Assembly: GCA_030159075.1 (NCBI GenBank)
Contig: BROG01000234.1
Span: 809,001-873,000 of the forward strand
Source: Atrina japonica
Lineage: Eukaryota; Mollusca; Bivalvia; Pterioida; Pinnidae
Direction of reading: 5' to 3'
Length of the DNA: 64,000 nucleotides
Positions 51,701 to 60,467 of the stretch are shown here, piece by piece (within the stretch, counting starts at the first letter, position 1; each line of letters opens with the position of its first letter). The translations under genes were made by a program, and so were the position numbers. Below the pieces are notes generated by a model, which had not been told where the DNA came from, searched no databases, and saw only the letters and a program-made list of their open reading frames with translations.

Positions 51701-54700
51701 TTAAAAATTGGAAATAAAAAGTTACCAAGTTAACTCCATTAAAATTCAGCTTCAGAAATTATTTTACTAACAAGTCCTGAGCTAAATATATACAGTGGAA
51801 CCTAGCCCTCAGAGACAACTCTATCTGCCACTGAAATGTGATCTCTCAAGAAGGCAGTCTCTCAAAAGAGGTTTTATGTACAGAGATATTTAACAAAGTA
51901 GTTTTCAGAATGTGGTCTCTCAAGAGAGGTAGTCTTTCACCACAGTGGTCTCTCAAGAGAGGTAGTCTTTCACCACAGTGGTCTCTCAAGAGAGGTAGTC
52001 TTTCACCACAGTGGTCTCTCAAGAGAGGTGGTCTTTTACCAGTGGTCTCTCAAGAGAGGTAGTCTTTCACCACAGTGGTCTCTCAAGAGAGGTAGTCTTT
52101 CACCACATGGTCTCTCAAGAGAGGTAGTCTTTTACCAAAGTGGTCTCTCAAGAGAAGCAGTCTTTCACCAAAGTGGTCTCTCAAGAGAGGTAGTCTTTCA
52201 CCAAAGTGGTCTCTCAAGAGAGGCAGTCTTTCACCACAGTGGTCTCTCAAGAGAGGTGGTCTTTCACCAAAGTGGTCTCTCAAGAGAGGTAGTCTTTCAC
52301 CACAGTGGTCTCTCAAGAGAGGCAGTCTTTCACCACAGTGGTCTCTCAAGAGAGGTAGTCTTTCACCACAGTGGTCTCTCAAGAGAGGTAGTCTTTCACC
52401 ACAGTGGTCTCTCAAGAGAGGTAGTCTTTCACCACAGTGGTCTCTCAAGAGAGGTCTCAAGTCTCTCAAGAGAGGTAGTCTTTCACCACAGTGGTCTCTC
52501 AAGAGAGGTAGTCTTTCACCACACAGTGGTCTCTCAAGAGAGGTAGTCTTTTACCTTTCTCTCAAGAGAAGCAGTCTTTCACCAAAGTGGTCTCTCAAGA
52601 GAGGTAGTCTTTCACCACAGTGGTCTCTCAAGAGAGGTAGTCTTTTACCAAAGTGGTCTCTCAAGAGAGGCAGTCTTTCACCAAAGTGGTCTCTCAAGAG
52701 AGGCAGTCTTTCAACACAGTGGTCTCTCAAGAGAGGTAGTCTTTCACCACAGTGGTCTCTGACACCTTGTTCTTGCTCTTTGTCAGTGTCGCTTTTTTTG
52801 ATATTTAGTTTTTTTCGTTTCCTTGTTGTTTGTCTGTGTTTTCTTTCCCTCTTGTTGTCTTGGTAGTGTGTTCTTTACTCATCCGTCTTTTCCCACCCCC
52901 CCTCTCTTTTCCTTATTTTCGTTTGGTCAGAGCCTTTTTTGCCCCTGTTCAGGTTTGCGATGGGTGCGGTTCTGTAGTTGTGTGCGTCTCTTTCCTTTGA
53001 TTCTCCTTCTTGTTTCTTCTTTCCCTGCTGCGCTCCTTTCGCGTAGAAGGTAGCCTATATCCTTTTCTCGTTTTTGGTTTGTTTTGTTTTCTTCCGTGGA
53101 AGTTGTTCCTCGCTTTGTGTTCGCTTATGTCGGTTCCCTTATCTGCCCTCTTGTTTTTCTTCCGTTCCTCCTGGAAGTTTTTCCTTTGGTTATTCTTCCC
53201 GTGGTCCTGTTCTTCACCCCTCTTCTTGTTGTTCTCTGTGTGATCGGGTGAGGGTGGTGGTATTAGGGGGTACACTTCATATATCTTACGCACATGGGTC
53301 TCTGGTGTCAGTGGTGGGACACTTGGATAGCGGGTATGGCGAGTGTAATGGGCGCGGTGGTTGGGTTGTGTATGTGGGGGGGGGCGAGGCTGGGGGTTTC
53401 GGGATGGTGTGGTGGTGGTTCTGTGGAGAGCGAATATACAGTGGGGTCTATCGTGGTGGTGGGGTTGTGATATTCTATCTCTTTATCTATTGAGGTGTGG
53501 GACGGCGTGCGTGGTTGGGGTCATTATGGTGTCTTGTTTCTGGAGTGGAGATGTGTGTGGTGATGTCCTGGTTGTCACGTTGGTGTGGGGGCGGGCTTAC
53601 TGGGCCGGCGCCAATGCGGGGGAGAGGTGTATGTCGTTGTGTTTCGAGGAGTTCCCCGTAGGTGGGTGTGCGTGTCTGGCCGCTTCTTCTCGTCGTGCTG
53701 CTGGGTGTGCTTGTCGTCGCGGGTGGGTGTGTTGCGGTGTTCTCGGTTCTCTGGTGTAGTCATGTCCTCCCGTGGTTGCGGTGCCTGTGATTCAGGCCCC
53801 CTCTCTATTTGTGATGTTTTAGCGTCGTTCTTTTGCTTCTCTTGCGACTTCGTTGCGTCTTTGCTGCTGTTCTCTTCTGTTCTTGGCATTTTTGTCGATC
53901 GCTTATTTGGTTCTTTTTTTGTTGTCCTTTTCTTGTTCCTATGTTTTGTGTTGCTGTTTCTTTTTTTCTTTTTCGCTGCTGGATCTTGCGTTCTACTTTC
54001 TTTTTTCGTTACTGTACTGCCGTCTAATCTTTGTTTGCTGTTGCTTCCTCTTTTAGGTTTTTGTTGTGTTCTGCTTCTGCCTCTATCCTCGATTGTGTTG
54101 TGTATCTTGTTTTTTTCCTGTCTACTTTCTTTGTTTTCTTTTTCTTTTTGTATTGTCTGTTGCGTGTGGTGGTTCTTTGTGTGTCCCGGGTGTCAGTCTT
54201 CTCCACGCGCGTCTGTGTTTTTTCGATGCGTCGGTATTGGCATTTTTATCCTGTAGTCCTTTCACCACAGTGGTCTCTACGGTTGTCTGTTCGTTCGTGC
54301 GTGTGCAAGAGAGGTAGTGCTCTTTCACTCACAGTGGTCTCTCAAGAGAGGTAGTCTTTCACCACAGTGGTCTCTCAAGAGAGGTGTCTTTTTACCAGTT
54401 GGTCACTTTTCTCTCAAGAGAGATAGTCTTAGTTTTTCACTCACAGTGGTCTTGTTGATTTGTTCTCAAGAGAGGTAGTCTTTCACCCACATGGTCTCTC
54501 AAGAGAGGTAGTCTTTTACCAAAGTGGTCTCTCAAGAGAAGCAGTTCTTTCACCAAAGTGGAACCTTTCTCTCTCACGTTCTCTTTTGAGAGAGGTAGTT
54601 TTGCTTCTTTCACCAATTCTTTGTTTTTGTTTTGCGTGGTCTCTCAAGAGAGGCAGTCTTTCACCACATGGTCTCGTTTCTCAAGAGAGGTTGGTCTCTT

Positions 54701-56992
54701 TTTTTATTGTTTTGGCTGTCCCAGTGGTCTCTCAAGAGATTTTTCTTCTCGCCTTGGTAGTCTTTCACCTACAGTTGGTCTCTTTTTTTGTTTACCTTGC
54801 GTTTCGTTTCGATTGGTTTGTTTTGTCTCCTTTTTTTTCTTCTCTTTTTTCTGTTGCTTTCTTTCCGTTTTCGTTTTTTGTCCCGTCAAGAGAGGTAGTT
54901 CTTTCACCACAGTCGGGTCTCTGCCAAGAGAGGTGGCTTTCTTTTACCAGTGGTCTCTCAAGAGAGGTAGTCTTTCACCACTTCTTCTCTGCTGTCCCTG
55001 CTTGTCTCCCTTTTTGGTTGTTTCTTTTTCTCTTTGTCACGTTTTGTCGGCTTTCCGCTTCATTGTGTTATACTTCTTCAGTGGTCTCTCAAGAGAGGTA
55101 GTGCTGTTCTTTTTTGTTTCACCACACCGTGGTGCTCTCTCAAGAGAGTGGTTGCCTCGGGCCTGTGTGGCGTCTTCTTGTTTCAGGTGGTCTTTTACCA
55201 GTGGTCTCTCAAGAGAGGTAGTCTGTCTGTTTCACCACATTCCTGTCGTCCCTGTTTTTTGTCGTTTCCGTGTTTTTTTGTTGTGGTGGTCTCTCAAGAG
55301 AGTCCCTTTACTTCGGTGTCTGCTCCGGTTCGCGATTTTTAGTCTTAGTCTTTCACCACATGGTCTCCTTTGCTCAAGAGAGGTAGTCTTTTACCAAAGT
55401 GGTCTTTTTTTCTATATTTGTCTGGTTGGTTGTTGCTTGTCCCTGGTTGCTCTTCTTCTCCCAAGAGAAGCAGTACTCCATATCTCACACACTCTGCGTT
55501 CACCAAAGTGGTCTCTCAAGACGTCCACGAGATAGGTAGTCCAAAGTGGATCTTCACCACAGTGGTCACCTCTCAAGAGAGGTAGTCTTTTACCAAAGTC
55601 AAGAGAGGGTCTCACTCAAGAGAGGCAGTCTTTCACCAAGTGGTCTCTCAAGAGAGGCAGTCTTTCAACACAGTGGTCTCTCAAGAGAGGTAGTCTTTCA
55701 CCACAGTGGTCTCTGAAGATGGGTTCTGCTGTATAAGTACTGACTGAAATTAAGTAAGTTCTCAAATTTGGAGGCATTTGATCATGATCATATATGGTAT
55801 TCAAGAATCTGTAATATAAAATCACATCAATACCTTAAGAAAAACTTAGAGATCCTCATTCATTGATAGTTAAGTAGCTAGGTAAAAATTTTATTTTGGT
55901 ATCAAATCATGTTTAAGGTATTTTCTGAATCAGTTCATGACTAACACACGAGGCCCAAGGTGCTTTATAGCACTCGCCTGGCAAATTTAATAAATTCTGC
56001 ACTTTTGCAACTGACATTTTCAAGTTACTTAGGTTTGTGACCTTGACCCCAGATCTAAATGGACAACAATATACATTGGGCCATAGCAACAGCTCACTTA
56101 ACTGTTTATTTAAGTGCCTGTGTCCTTGACTTTTTAGCCCAGATTGACGACAATGGACATTGGGTCATAACAACAGCTCACTTAACTTTTTATTTAAGTG
56201 CCTGTGTCCTTGACCTTTTAGCCCAGATTGACGACAATGGACATTGGGTCATAGCAACAGCTCACTTAACTGTTTATTTAAGTACCTGTGTCCTTGACCT
56301 TTTAGCCCAGATTGACGACAATGGACATTGGGTCATAGCAATAAAAGTGACTAAAAAGGCTATAATTTGGCACTTCACTGAAATGGTTTTATTCCAAGGG
56401 TCAAAGATACAGATATTTTAATTCTCCCACACATCGTAATTTTCAAAAACTATGGAGGATATGTATAAACTTTTATTTTACAATTAAAAGAAAATAAATG
56501 AATTTAATCTTATGAAATTTTATGAATGAGCAACTTTTTAAATATCATAAATAATAGATTTTGATGTTATGCTTACTTGAATGTTCTTGATGAACTAAAT
56601 CCACGTAGATCTACCAAGTAGCTCACTCCAATGTCGACAGCCAAGATATCTTCCTGTATCTGACTTCTTACTCTTACACCTAATCCGTACCCACATTTTG
56701 GACCACTAAGACCCTAACAACAAATGAGAATTTTTTGATAAGTACATAAATACGTATCCCTTTCAAGCTCCCATAATACAGACAAATTTACCATACACTG
56801 GCAACCTTTTGACTTTTACAAGTAGTACCATAATCAATAGGAGATATCAAGAAGTATACACATACACAAAACTTGACCACAAAATATATTTGTGTGTAAT
56901 GACTGACACTTGCCAGTGTGTGATCTTGGAAAATGTTTAGAGTACAGTAGAAAGTTTTTATTTGTATATAAGTAAAGTACATTTCTCCTATC

Positions 56993-57023
<31 letters not shown>

Positions 57024-57682
57024 ATGCTGTCACCTGATTTTGTGCACCTAAGACCCCGATCTCAAAAACTGGAGACAACTAATGGCACAGAATCATAAAA
57101 TCCACGCAGCATAAATCAATTATATTCGCTTTTTCAATGTTTTGATAAAACATGTTAATTTATCTGAACAAATCCCTGTAAAGTGAAAAACAAACCACAA
57201 ACATCGTGTTTTAACCTGATTTCCAAATTCACATGATTTCGTGCACTGTTCAGTTTCCACATGGTTGAAGATGTATATGAGGTATGGAAATATGTATTCC
57301 TTCATATTATTATTTGATGATAAGACTGATTACAAAAGAGATTAAAAAGTTTGCACAAATTTATAACTAATTCTGCTGTCAACTTGCTTCTCGATTATGA
57401 ATATTTATTATAAACTATAATCGTCATGATGACGTAGATGTAAACACTGCTATAGCCGACCAAAAGGTTCAAATGAGATAAAATACTTGTGTTTTTAAAT
57501 TAAGGATAACAATCAATTATTTTATACAATAGTTGTACAAAAATGCATTTAAACTTTTTATTTTAAAAGGTTTATAAAGACGCAGAACCTTTGAAGCAAA
57601 ATTATCATGTTTTAATACGTCGAGACGGACAGAAGAATGGGTGCGCAAAACCATGTGACGTGCAAAATCATGTGACACAGCA

Positions 57683-57736
<54 letters not shown>

Positions 57737-57806
57737 GTATATTGCTCCTGTTATATTGCCAAACTCACATAACCCCTTATTTCTTTATTTCTCATGTGAC
57801 ACAGCA

Positions 57807-57888
<82 letters not shown>

Positions 57889-59756
57889 TTATATGTATAT
57901 TGCTCCTGTTATATTGCCAAACTCACATAACCCCTTATTTCTTAATTTCTCATGTGACACAGCAGTGTATATATATATATATATATATTGCTCATGTTAT
58001 ATTGCCAAACTCACATAACCCCTTATTTCTTAAAGAACAGATTTCCTCCTCTATAATTTCTCTGTTATAATGCCAAACCTGCACATGCCATCTGCCACTG
58101 ATTCTCTGGTATAAATGGTCCCTCCACCGTATTGCAAGACCAGGACCCGGTTGCACAACACTTTGTTAAATTTAACATACAGTTAGCCCATTAGTTTAAC
58201 ATTGGTTAACTTCACGTTAAATTTAACGAACTGTTGTGCAACTGGGTCCCTGTAAGTAAACACTGTTCAGTAAAGGTAAGTAATTATTATTGCATATTAA
58301 CTGGCCCCAAGCCCAGATAACCATATTAATATGTTCTGTGCTTGGTATAGTAAGTTGTAAATAGGGTATGATGTACAGCAGGGCTTACAGACATGAAAAT
58401 AGCCACATCTCAAAAATGGTAAACCTCAGTATATTGCCAAACCTTTTGTACTGCCACAATCAAGGGGGAAAAAGGTGTTGGTATAATGGGGGAGATCTGC
58501 ATATATATTTAATTACCAATAGTGGTAGCAGTTATGAATTTTGTGTCATTATATATACAATAACATGTATAAATGTATGTATAAAAGACAGCATCTATTC
58601 AACAACAGGGACTGAGACATCTATGACCAAATGCTTTAAATATCATACTGTATGTATGCCACATACCAACTAAACACAAAATGTCCAATTCTTTATCTCG
58701 AGAGCTTGAAAACAAAACCCAAAATTCCAAAATATTAAAATCAAATCAAGTACCGGTAAACAGTTGTTATCAATACTCAAACTTTACATATAAAGTCATC
58801 CCTCTGATATATACCACCCTCGTTGTACTGCCAACCCTTATATACCTCCATAATGTTGTTGGGAACAGATTTCTTTACTTTATACAACTTTGTTACACCA
58901 CCAAAATCAGTGTGGCACATAAAGTGGCAATATAACAGGACACAATTCTATGTTTCAATAAATGTGTCATAAAATTATAGAAGATGAGAAACTTAAAAAA
59001 AGAAATATTAAAAATACAATAATATCTATAAATAATATGTCAGTGTAGTATTTACCTTCTGTGAATATTTTTTCTCAGATTTTGGTAAAAATGTGGAAAT
59101 GAACCATGCTCCAGGTTGTGGATTGTCCAGGATAAATGGATTGGATAAATTATTGGTCACTAGAATTACATGATGCAGGCTGCTTCTTTTCAAGTGAAAT
59201 TTGTCAGGAAATGTTTCATTATAGGGACTTACGAGTGGGTAGCCACCATGTTGTAGATATCTGCAGGCAGACAAATATACAAGTGTAAGGACAATGGTCA
59301 TAAAGAAAATTGTCAGACAAAAAACATCATAAGAAATATCCAAGTAAATATTTGTTTTCAGGGAAAAAACAACAGGACTAGGCACAATGGACTGATTGAA
59401 ATATGTAAATTCTTAAAACAAAGTTTTGAATATTATCAAAATTAATTAAAGTGTCTTTCCCTGCTATTCTTCATAAATGTTCCCCTTAAAATTTCTATTT
59501 TTATTTTTAAGTGATGATAATGTCCTTATCAATCTACTCATTCAAACGTTGGAAATTGGCTACTAGAATTGATTAAGGTATTTAACATATATTAAAAAGT
59601 TTGCTATCTCTATAAATAAATTTGTCCTCCCCTCCCACTGACATAGACGTAAAAATTTCCAATTATACATTAATTAAATTTGATTATTATTTATCAAACA
59701 TCATATACGATACATTATACAAAACTGCATATCAGTTTTTCCAACTAATATATAAC

Positions 59757-59788
<32 letters not shown>

Positions 59789-60467
59789 TTTTCCCTTTCA
59801 AAATACAATATGAATTTATACTGTTTCTATTAACTTAAGATATTCTACGATCAGAAAAATTTTAAATGCTCCAAATGTATCATACTCTCACTGTGAAGTC
59901 ACTTGGTAACAATAAAAATCCCTCATCAAAAGAAATACACATGGGTCAGCCTGAGATATTGGACCCTATACACCTATAAAATTCAAATTCTGATTACAGG
60001 TCAAATATATGTATACATGTGACAAAAAATAAACAAAGATTTGTTTAATGTAAACCAACTCAGAACTGACCAACCTTATACCGGTATGTCTAAACCTGAA
60101 TTTTTAAGGTATCAATATAAGCATACAATTTACATGTAAAAATTAAACAGAAAATTAAAACTTAAAATTGCATTAGTATCATTATAAAACAAATCAAGTA
60201 CATGTTTATGTGATTTTACAAAAAGAAAATTTTCTGTGGACATGTTCTGGATGACATTTTTGTATATTTATAGAATAATCAAGTATAAATGATCTTACAC
60301 AAAGACATTTTTTTGTGGACATGTATTGGAAGAAGAGGAGCTGCGGAAATCCAAAGCAACAGACAATGTTCTCGCAGGAATGTTCACGGACAGCAAACTG
60401 ACGGACTGGTAGCCTTTGTATTCGTGTAACGTTACTGCCGTTATCCACTGAACATCAAATGTAAAGG
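34041..60467 (-). CDS. PGAP6: PGAP6/TMEM8-family membrane protein (10 exons)
   Basis: Spliced minus-strand gene: 60467-60299, 59260-59056, 56713-56577, 51496-51213, 49951-49608, 48555-48347, 39661-39513, 38445-38267, 35395-35129, 34316-34041. Intron phases agree at every junction and give about 739 residues plus a missing first exon. Human TMEM8A is about 770. Order: cysteine-containing extracellular beta-rich region (1-450), EGF-like domain (about 473-508), then seven membrane segments of the CREST superfamily. Shared landmarks include MFFSTFYHACD, CDFLGS and YTHSTWH. The serine of FST, the histidine and aspartate of HACD and the two histidines of HSTWH are the expected metal-hydrolase residues, and all are present. 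Mammalian PGAP6 is a cell-surface GPI-specific phospholipase A2 that sheds CRIPTO. Activity here is inferred. TMEM8B-type orthology cannot be excluded. Confidence 0.9.
34385..35105 (-). repeat. 27 bp array seeded from the exon 10 splice donor
   Basis: About 24 units in minus orientation resembling CATATTGGTAAGTGTCTCAC plus CAGCAT. Some 17 keep an exact GTAAGT; others carry GTATGT, GTGAGA or GATAAG changes. The real donor of exon 10 (TGG then GTAAGTGTCTCAC at 35128) matches the unit. The array fills most of intron 10. Because 27 is a multiple of three, frames stay open on both strands; these are not genes. Confidence 0.9.
35129..35395 (-). CDS. PGAP6: PGAP6-like exon 10
   Basis: Acceptor TTTTTTTTTTCAG, phase 0 at both ends, donor TGG then GTAAGTG. 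It encodes [14 protein letters not shown] with the catalytic histidine and aspartate, then [17 protein letters not shown] and the next helices up to [11 protein letters not shown]. This is the core of the CREST domain. Confidence 0.93.
35940..36030 (+). promoter_or_regulatory. Tandem CRE-like sites in intron 9
   Basis: A 32 bp block (TTTATTCATCTGAAGGTTG) occurs twice, the second time leading into TGACGTCA at 36001, with another GTGACGTCGC 20 bases on. TGACGTCA is the palindromic CREB/ATF site. Function is inferred from the motif alone. Confidence 0.25.
36280..36460. mobile_element. Short terminal-inverted-repeat element, copy 3
   Basis: Full-length relative of 31880-32056, with ACAGTAAAACCTGCTATAGC at one end and TATAGGTTTCACTGT at the other. 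It lies in PGAP6 intron 9. Confidence 0.8.
36521..36610. repeat. Long hairpin (inverted repeat, 35 bp arms)
   Basis: CTGTCACGAGTTTCCATTCA and the following bases are matched by the inverse ending TGAATGGAAACTCATGACAG, with about 17 bases between arms. The arms match almost perfectly, so the hairpin is recent or maintained. Confidence 0.8.
36678..36719. repeat. TA dinucleotide microsatellite
   Basis: A pure TA run of about 40 bases in PGAP6 intron 9. Confidence 0.95.
38142..38228. mobile_element. 90 bp palindromic element, copy 5
   Basis: It has CATTCACCCCTAATGACACA at one end and CTCAGGGATTGATGAGT at the other, like 20362-20452. It lies about 30 bases from the exon 9 donor. Confidence 0.6.
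38267..38445 (-). CDS. PGAP6: PGAP6-like exon 9
   Basis: Acceptor AATCAATTTCAG, phase 1 start, donor ACA then GTAAGT, phase 0 end. It encodes GWRGYGCTD, which completes the EGF-like domain with its sixth cysteine. Next come membrane helix 1 ([15 protein letters not shown]) and helix 2, ending LYTMFFST with the CREST serine. Confidence 0.93.
38955..39590 (-). repeat. 87 bp in-frame array carrying exon 8 and its splice donor
   Basis: Seven donors, all GTAAGT, start exactly 87 bases apart at 39512, 39425, 39338, 39251, 39164, 39077 and 38990. Each unit is the 3' half of the EGF exon plus the first 14 or so intron bases. The intron bases are read through as KYWKCG, so the whole array is one open frame. 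The donor at 39164 is preceded by CAG instead of CGG, the best consensus. Units alternate between GTYGAC and GIYGTC types, giving a 174 bp higher-order repeat. A shared AAATGTGG at both edges suggests microhomology at the first duplication. Confidence 0.95.
39513..39661 (-). CDS. PGAP6: PGAP6-like exon 8, EGF-like domain
   Basis: Acceptor TATATGTCTACAG, phase 2 start; the first donor at 39512 gives a phase 1 end. It encodes the first five cysteines of an EGF-like domain ([12 protein letters not shown], then SSCKC). The sixth comes from exon 9 through NSGWRGYGC. This matches the single EGF domain just outside the membrane in TMEM8 proteins. The frame stays open for six more 87 bp units, so later donors could add 29 residues each. 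The added units lack the first and sixth cysteines, so they could not form normal EGF modules. Confidence 0.9.
39960..41344 (+). pseudogene. L1-like retrotransposon ORF1 with zinc knuckles and NADAR domain
   Basis: The frame starts at ATG 40005 and is broken at about 40290, but the protein can be followed through. It runs from an N-terminal region with RRM-like spacing to two CCHC knuckles at 40557-40660 (CTNCWAEDH and CRICKEVGH). Without a gap a NADAR domain follows at about 40697-41140: [25 protein letters not shown], then after a TGA at 40916 DCYWGYGLD and [14 protein letters not shown]2 opens at 41295 with SVNCQGLN, the start of an L1-type endonuclease. NADAR proteins hydrolyse N-glycosidic bonds, and some remove ADP-ribose from guanine. 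The element lies in PGAP6 intron 7 in the opposite orientation. The stop and frameshift show that this copy is dead. Confidence 0.75.
41345..43960 (+). mobile_element. 2.6 kb insertion splitting the retrotransposon endonuclease
   Basis: The endonuclease begins at 41295, stops matching after [12 protein letters not shown] near 41344, and resumes near 43965 with [10 protein letters not shown]. The intervening DNA is not L1-like and contains the decayed gene at 42010-42912. Some endonuclease residues are missing, so the event was an insertion with deletion. Exact borders and target duplications were not resolved. Confidence 0.55.
42010..42912 (+). pseudogene. Decayed mollusc repeat-type gene with cysteine-rich tail
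   Basis: A frame with TCAICKK (a CxxC pair), then [10 protein letters not shown], an HCLFCAKP pair, [17 protein letters not shown], and after a frameshift a WGWKLDSN block and a tail rich in cysteines ([10 protein letters not shown], then [15 protein letters not shown]). I know this architecture from large uncharacterised mobile-type families in mollusc genomes; no function is established to my knowledge. An extra A in the run after TGTGCGATTTGT shifts the first zinc-binding pair out of frame, the middle of the usual protein appears to be missing, and two TGA codons interrupt the tail. It is inserted in a retrotransposon. Confidence 0.6.
43960..47690 (+). pseudogene. L1-like retrotransposon ORF2: endonuclease, reverse transcriptase, C-terminus
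   Basis: The endonuclease resumes at 43965 and shows [11 protein letters not shown] near 44261, LDYIFVS near 44440 and SDHMCLSL near 44532, the active-site blocks of an APE-type nuclease. Reverse transcriptase occupies one open frame at 44825-46459: [45 protein letters not shown] and NIADDCT with both aspartates. The C-terminal part continues through stops and ends with a [10 protein letters not shown] zinc-binding motif near 47230. At least four breaks (near 44037, 44378, 44805, 46459) make the copy non-functional. The reverse transcriptase frame alone is 544 codons, so decay is recent. Confidence 0.85.
47690..48346. other. PGAP6 intron 7, 5' part
   Basis: Non-coding sequence between the retrotransposon end and exon 7. 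No repeat array or conserved frame was seen. Confidence 0.6.
48347..48555 (-). CDS. PGAP6: PGAP6-like exon 7
   Basis: Acceptor GATTTTGTAG, phase 0 start, donor ATGG then GTGAGT, phase 2 end. It encodes [10 protein letters not shown] and then [20 protein letters not shown], matching the strand block that precedes the EGF domain in TMEM8 proteins (IPYPE and WYLSLQ in human). Cysteines at the matching places support a disulfide-bonded extracellular fold. Confidence 0.9.
48683..48957. mobile_element. GGGGCATTAGCTG inverted-repeat element, copy 3
   Basis: The ends are TTAAAGAGGCATTAGCTGTG and, inverted, AGCAAATGCCCCTTTAATA. The body resembles 29337-29602. Confidence 0.7.
49608..49951 (-). CDS. 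PGAP6: PGAP6-like exon 6
   Basis: The acceptor TATATTTCAG directly follows a TA run. The exon starts in phase 1 and encodes [11 protein letters not shown], a low-complexity linker, then [20 protein letters not shown], aligning with the MDSGGSLTISL block in human TMEM8A. Two weak donors fit phase 0. GTACGC at 49607 was preferred to GTGGAT because of the G before it and the G at position 5. The 3' border is therefore uncertain by 24 bases. Confidence 0.82.
50077..50361 (+). mobile_element. tRNA-derived SINE, copy 2, with target-site duplication
   Basis: It starts GCCAACCTGGCTCAGTCTGT with an A box and keeps a B-box-like GAGTTTGAGTCCC. It shares the body of 856-1110 and ends in CAAA repeats. 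The flanking copies ACTTTAGCATATTCAA (50061-50076) and ACTTTAGCATAATCAA (50362-50377) form a 16 bp target-site duplication with one mismatch. Confidence 0.9.
50542..50738 (-). CDS. Possible alternative terminal exon of the PGAP6-like gene
   Basis: The acceptor CATCACTGTACTGTAG leads into 64 codons open in phase 1, the phase left by exon 5. It would replace exon 6 after the same CxS position ([20 protein letters not shown] against [10 protein letters not shown]). The frame ends at 50542-50544, with ATTAAA overlapping the end as a weak polyadenylation signal. The predicted product would be a short secreted form lacking the EGF and membrane domains. The segment is not conserved with known proteins that I recall, and it could be chance. 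Confidence 0.3.
51213..51496 (-). CDS. PGAP6: PGAP6-like exon 5
   Basis: Acceptor TTTTTTTTCCAG, phase 2 start, donor TCAC then GTAAGT, phase 1 end. It encodes [31 protein letters not shown] and [10 protein letters not shown], aligning with the CPVRLTVGPVTLP and WDRWLQV blocks of human TMEM8A. The NLT and NIT tripeptides are potential N-glycosylation sites, as expected outside the cell. Confidence 0.9.
51791..55733. mobile_element. Inverted-repeat element expanded by about 33 bp internal repeats
   Basis: The ends TACAGTGGAACCTAGCCCTC and GATGGGTTCTGCTGTA are imperfect inverted copies, as in the 128 bp element at 27552-27679. Between them lie long runs of GTGGTCTCTCAAGAGAGGTA plus GTCTTTCACCACA: clean at 51838-52760, absent at 52770-54255, and broken by foreign-looking insertions at 54256-55620. 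The long frames in it (up to 325 codons) are not genes. The element occupies most of PGAP6 intron 4. Confidence 0.8.
52770..54255 (+). other. A-poor, low-quality-looking block inside the repeat element
   Basis: The plus strand is almost free of A for about 1.5 kb, unlike everything else in this AT-rich window. It has abrupt T-, G- and C-rich words and no similarity to its flanks. Low A content removes most plus-strand stops, which explains the many overlapping frames. I read it as probable sequencing or consensus error. Confidence 0.6.
56045..56352 (+). repeat. 84 bp tandem repeat, 3.5 units
   Basis: GACGACAATGGACATTGGGT recurs at 56145, 56229 and 56313, with TCACTTAACTGTTTATTTAA and TGTCCTTGACCTTTTAGCCC between. 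The 120-codon frame exists because 84 is a multiple of three. Confidence 0.9.
56577..56713 (-). CDS. PGAP6: PGAP6-like exon 4
   Basis: Acceptor ATTTGTTGTTAG, phase 0 start, donor CAA then GTAAGC, phase 2 end. It encodes [19 protein letters not shown] followed by a hydrophobic strand pattern, matching the GLAPTCAYVFQPEL block of human TMEM8A including its cysteine. Confidence 0.9.
57660..58045 (+). repeat. Three tandem units with TA tracts
   Basis: Each unit has CATGTGACACAGCAGT, a TA run of 20-80 bases, ATTGCTCCTGTTATATTGCC or similar, and AAACTCACATAACCCCTTAT. Unit length varies with the TA run. Confidence 0.9.
58046..58935 (+). repeat. Degenerate repeat related to the preceding units, with a fold-back insert
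   Basis: Phrases such as ATTGCCAAAC, GGAACAGATTTC and CTTTGTTA recur irregularly. A 105 bp inverted repeat at 58144-58250 begins ACCCGGTTGCACAAC and ends GTTGTGCAACTGGGTCC. Frames of 84-101 codons are not supported. Confidence 0.55.
59056..59260 (-). CDS. PGAP6: PGAP6-like exon 3
   Basis: Acceptor GTCTGCCTGCAG, phase 2 start, donor AAG then GTAAAT, phase 0 end. It encodes [32 protein letters not shown] and a lysine-rich end. This matches the YLR-GAPPVINP and PAPGDWFVAAHLP blocks of human TMEM8A. Confidence 0.92.
59757..59783. repeat. Short TA run
   Basis: A pure TA run of about 26 bases in PGAP6 intron 2. Confidence 0.9.
60299..60467 (-). CDS. PGAP6: PGAP6-like exon 2 (first exon resolved)
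   Basis: Acceptor TGTATTTTGACAG, phase 1 start, donor TTTGT then GTAAGA, phase 2 end. It encodes [20 protein letters not shown] and a CPQKNVFV end that joins exon 3 as NVFVYLQHGG, against ANVTVYLRVGA in human TMEM8A. No ATG lies in this frame, so the signal peptide must be on another exon. Just upstream (60534-60478), another frame has ATG and a hydrophobic run, MLKYLVLYVNFAILYIVF, which reaches TGA one base out of phase. Confidence 0.85.

Noticed and set aside
53361..55535. Several long plus-strand frames (130-325 codons) in and after the A-poor block
   Set aside because: They exist because A is scarce, so stops are rare. They overlap each other, have no family features, and run through repeat units and suspected sequence errors.
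56059..56421. 120-codon plus-strand frame
   Set aside because: It is the 84 bp repeat read in frame, in the intron of a gene on the other strand.
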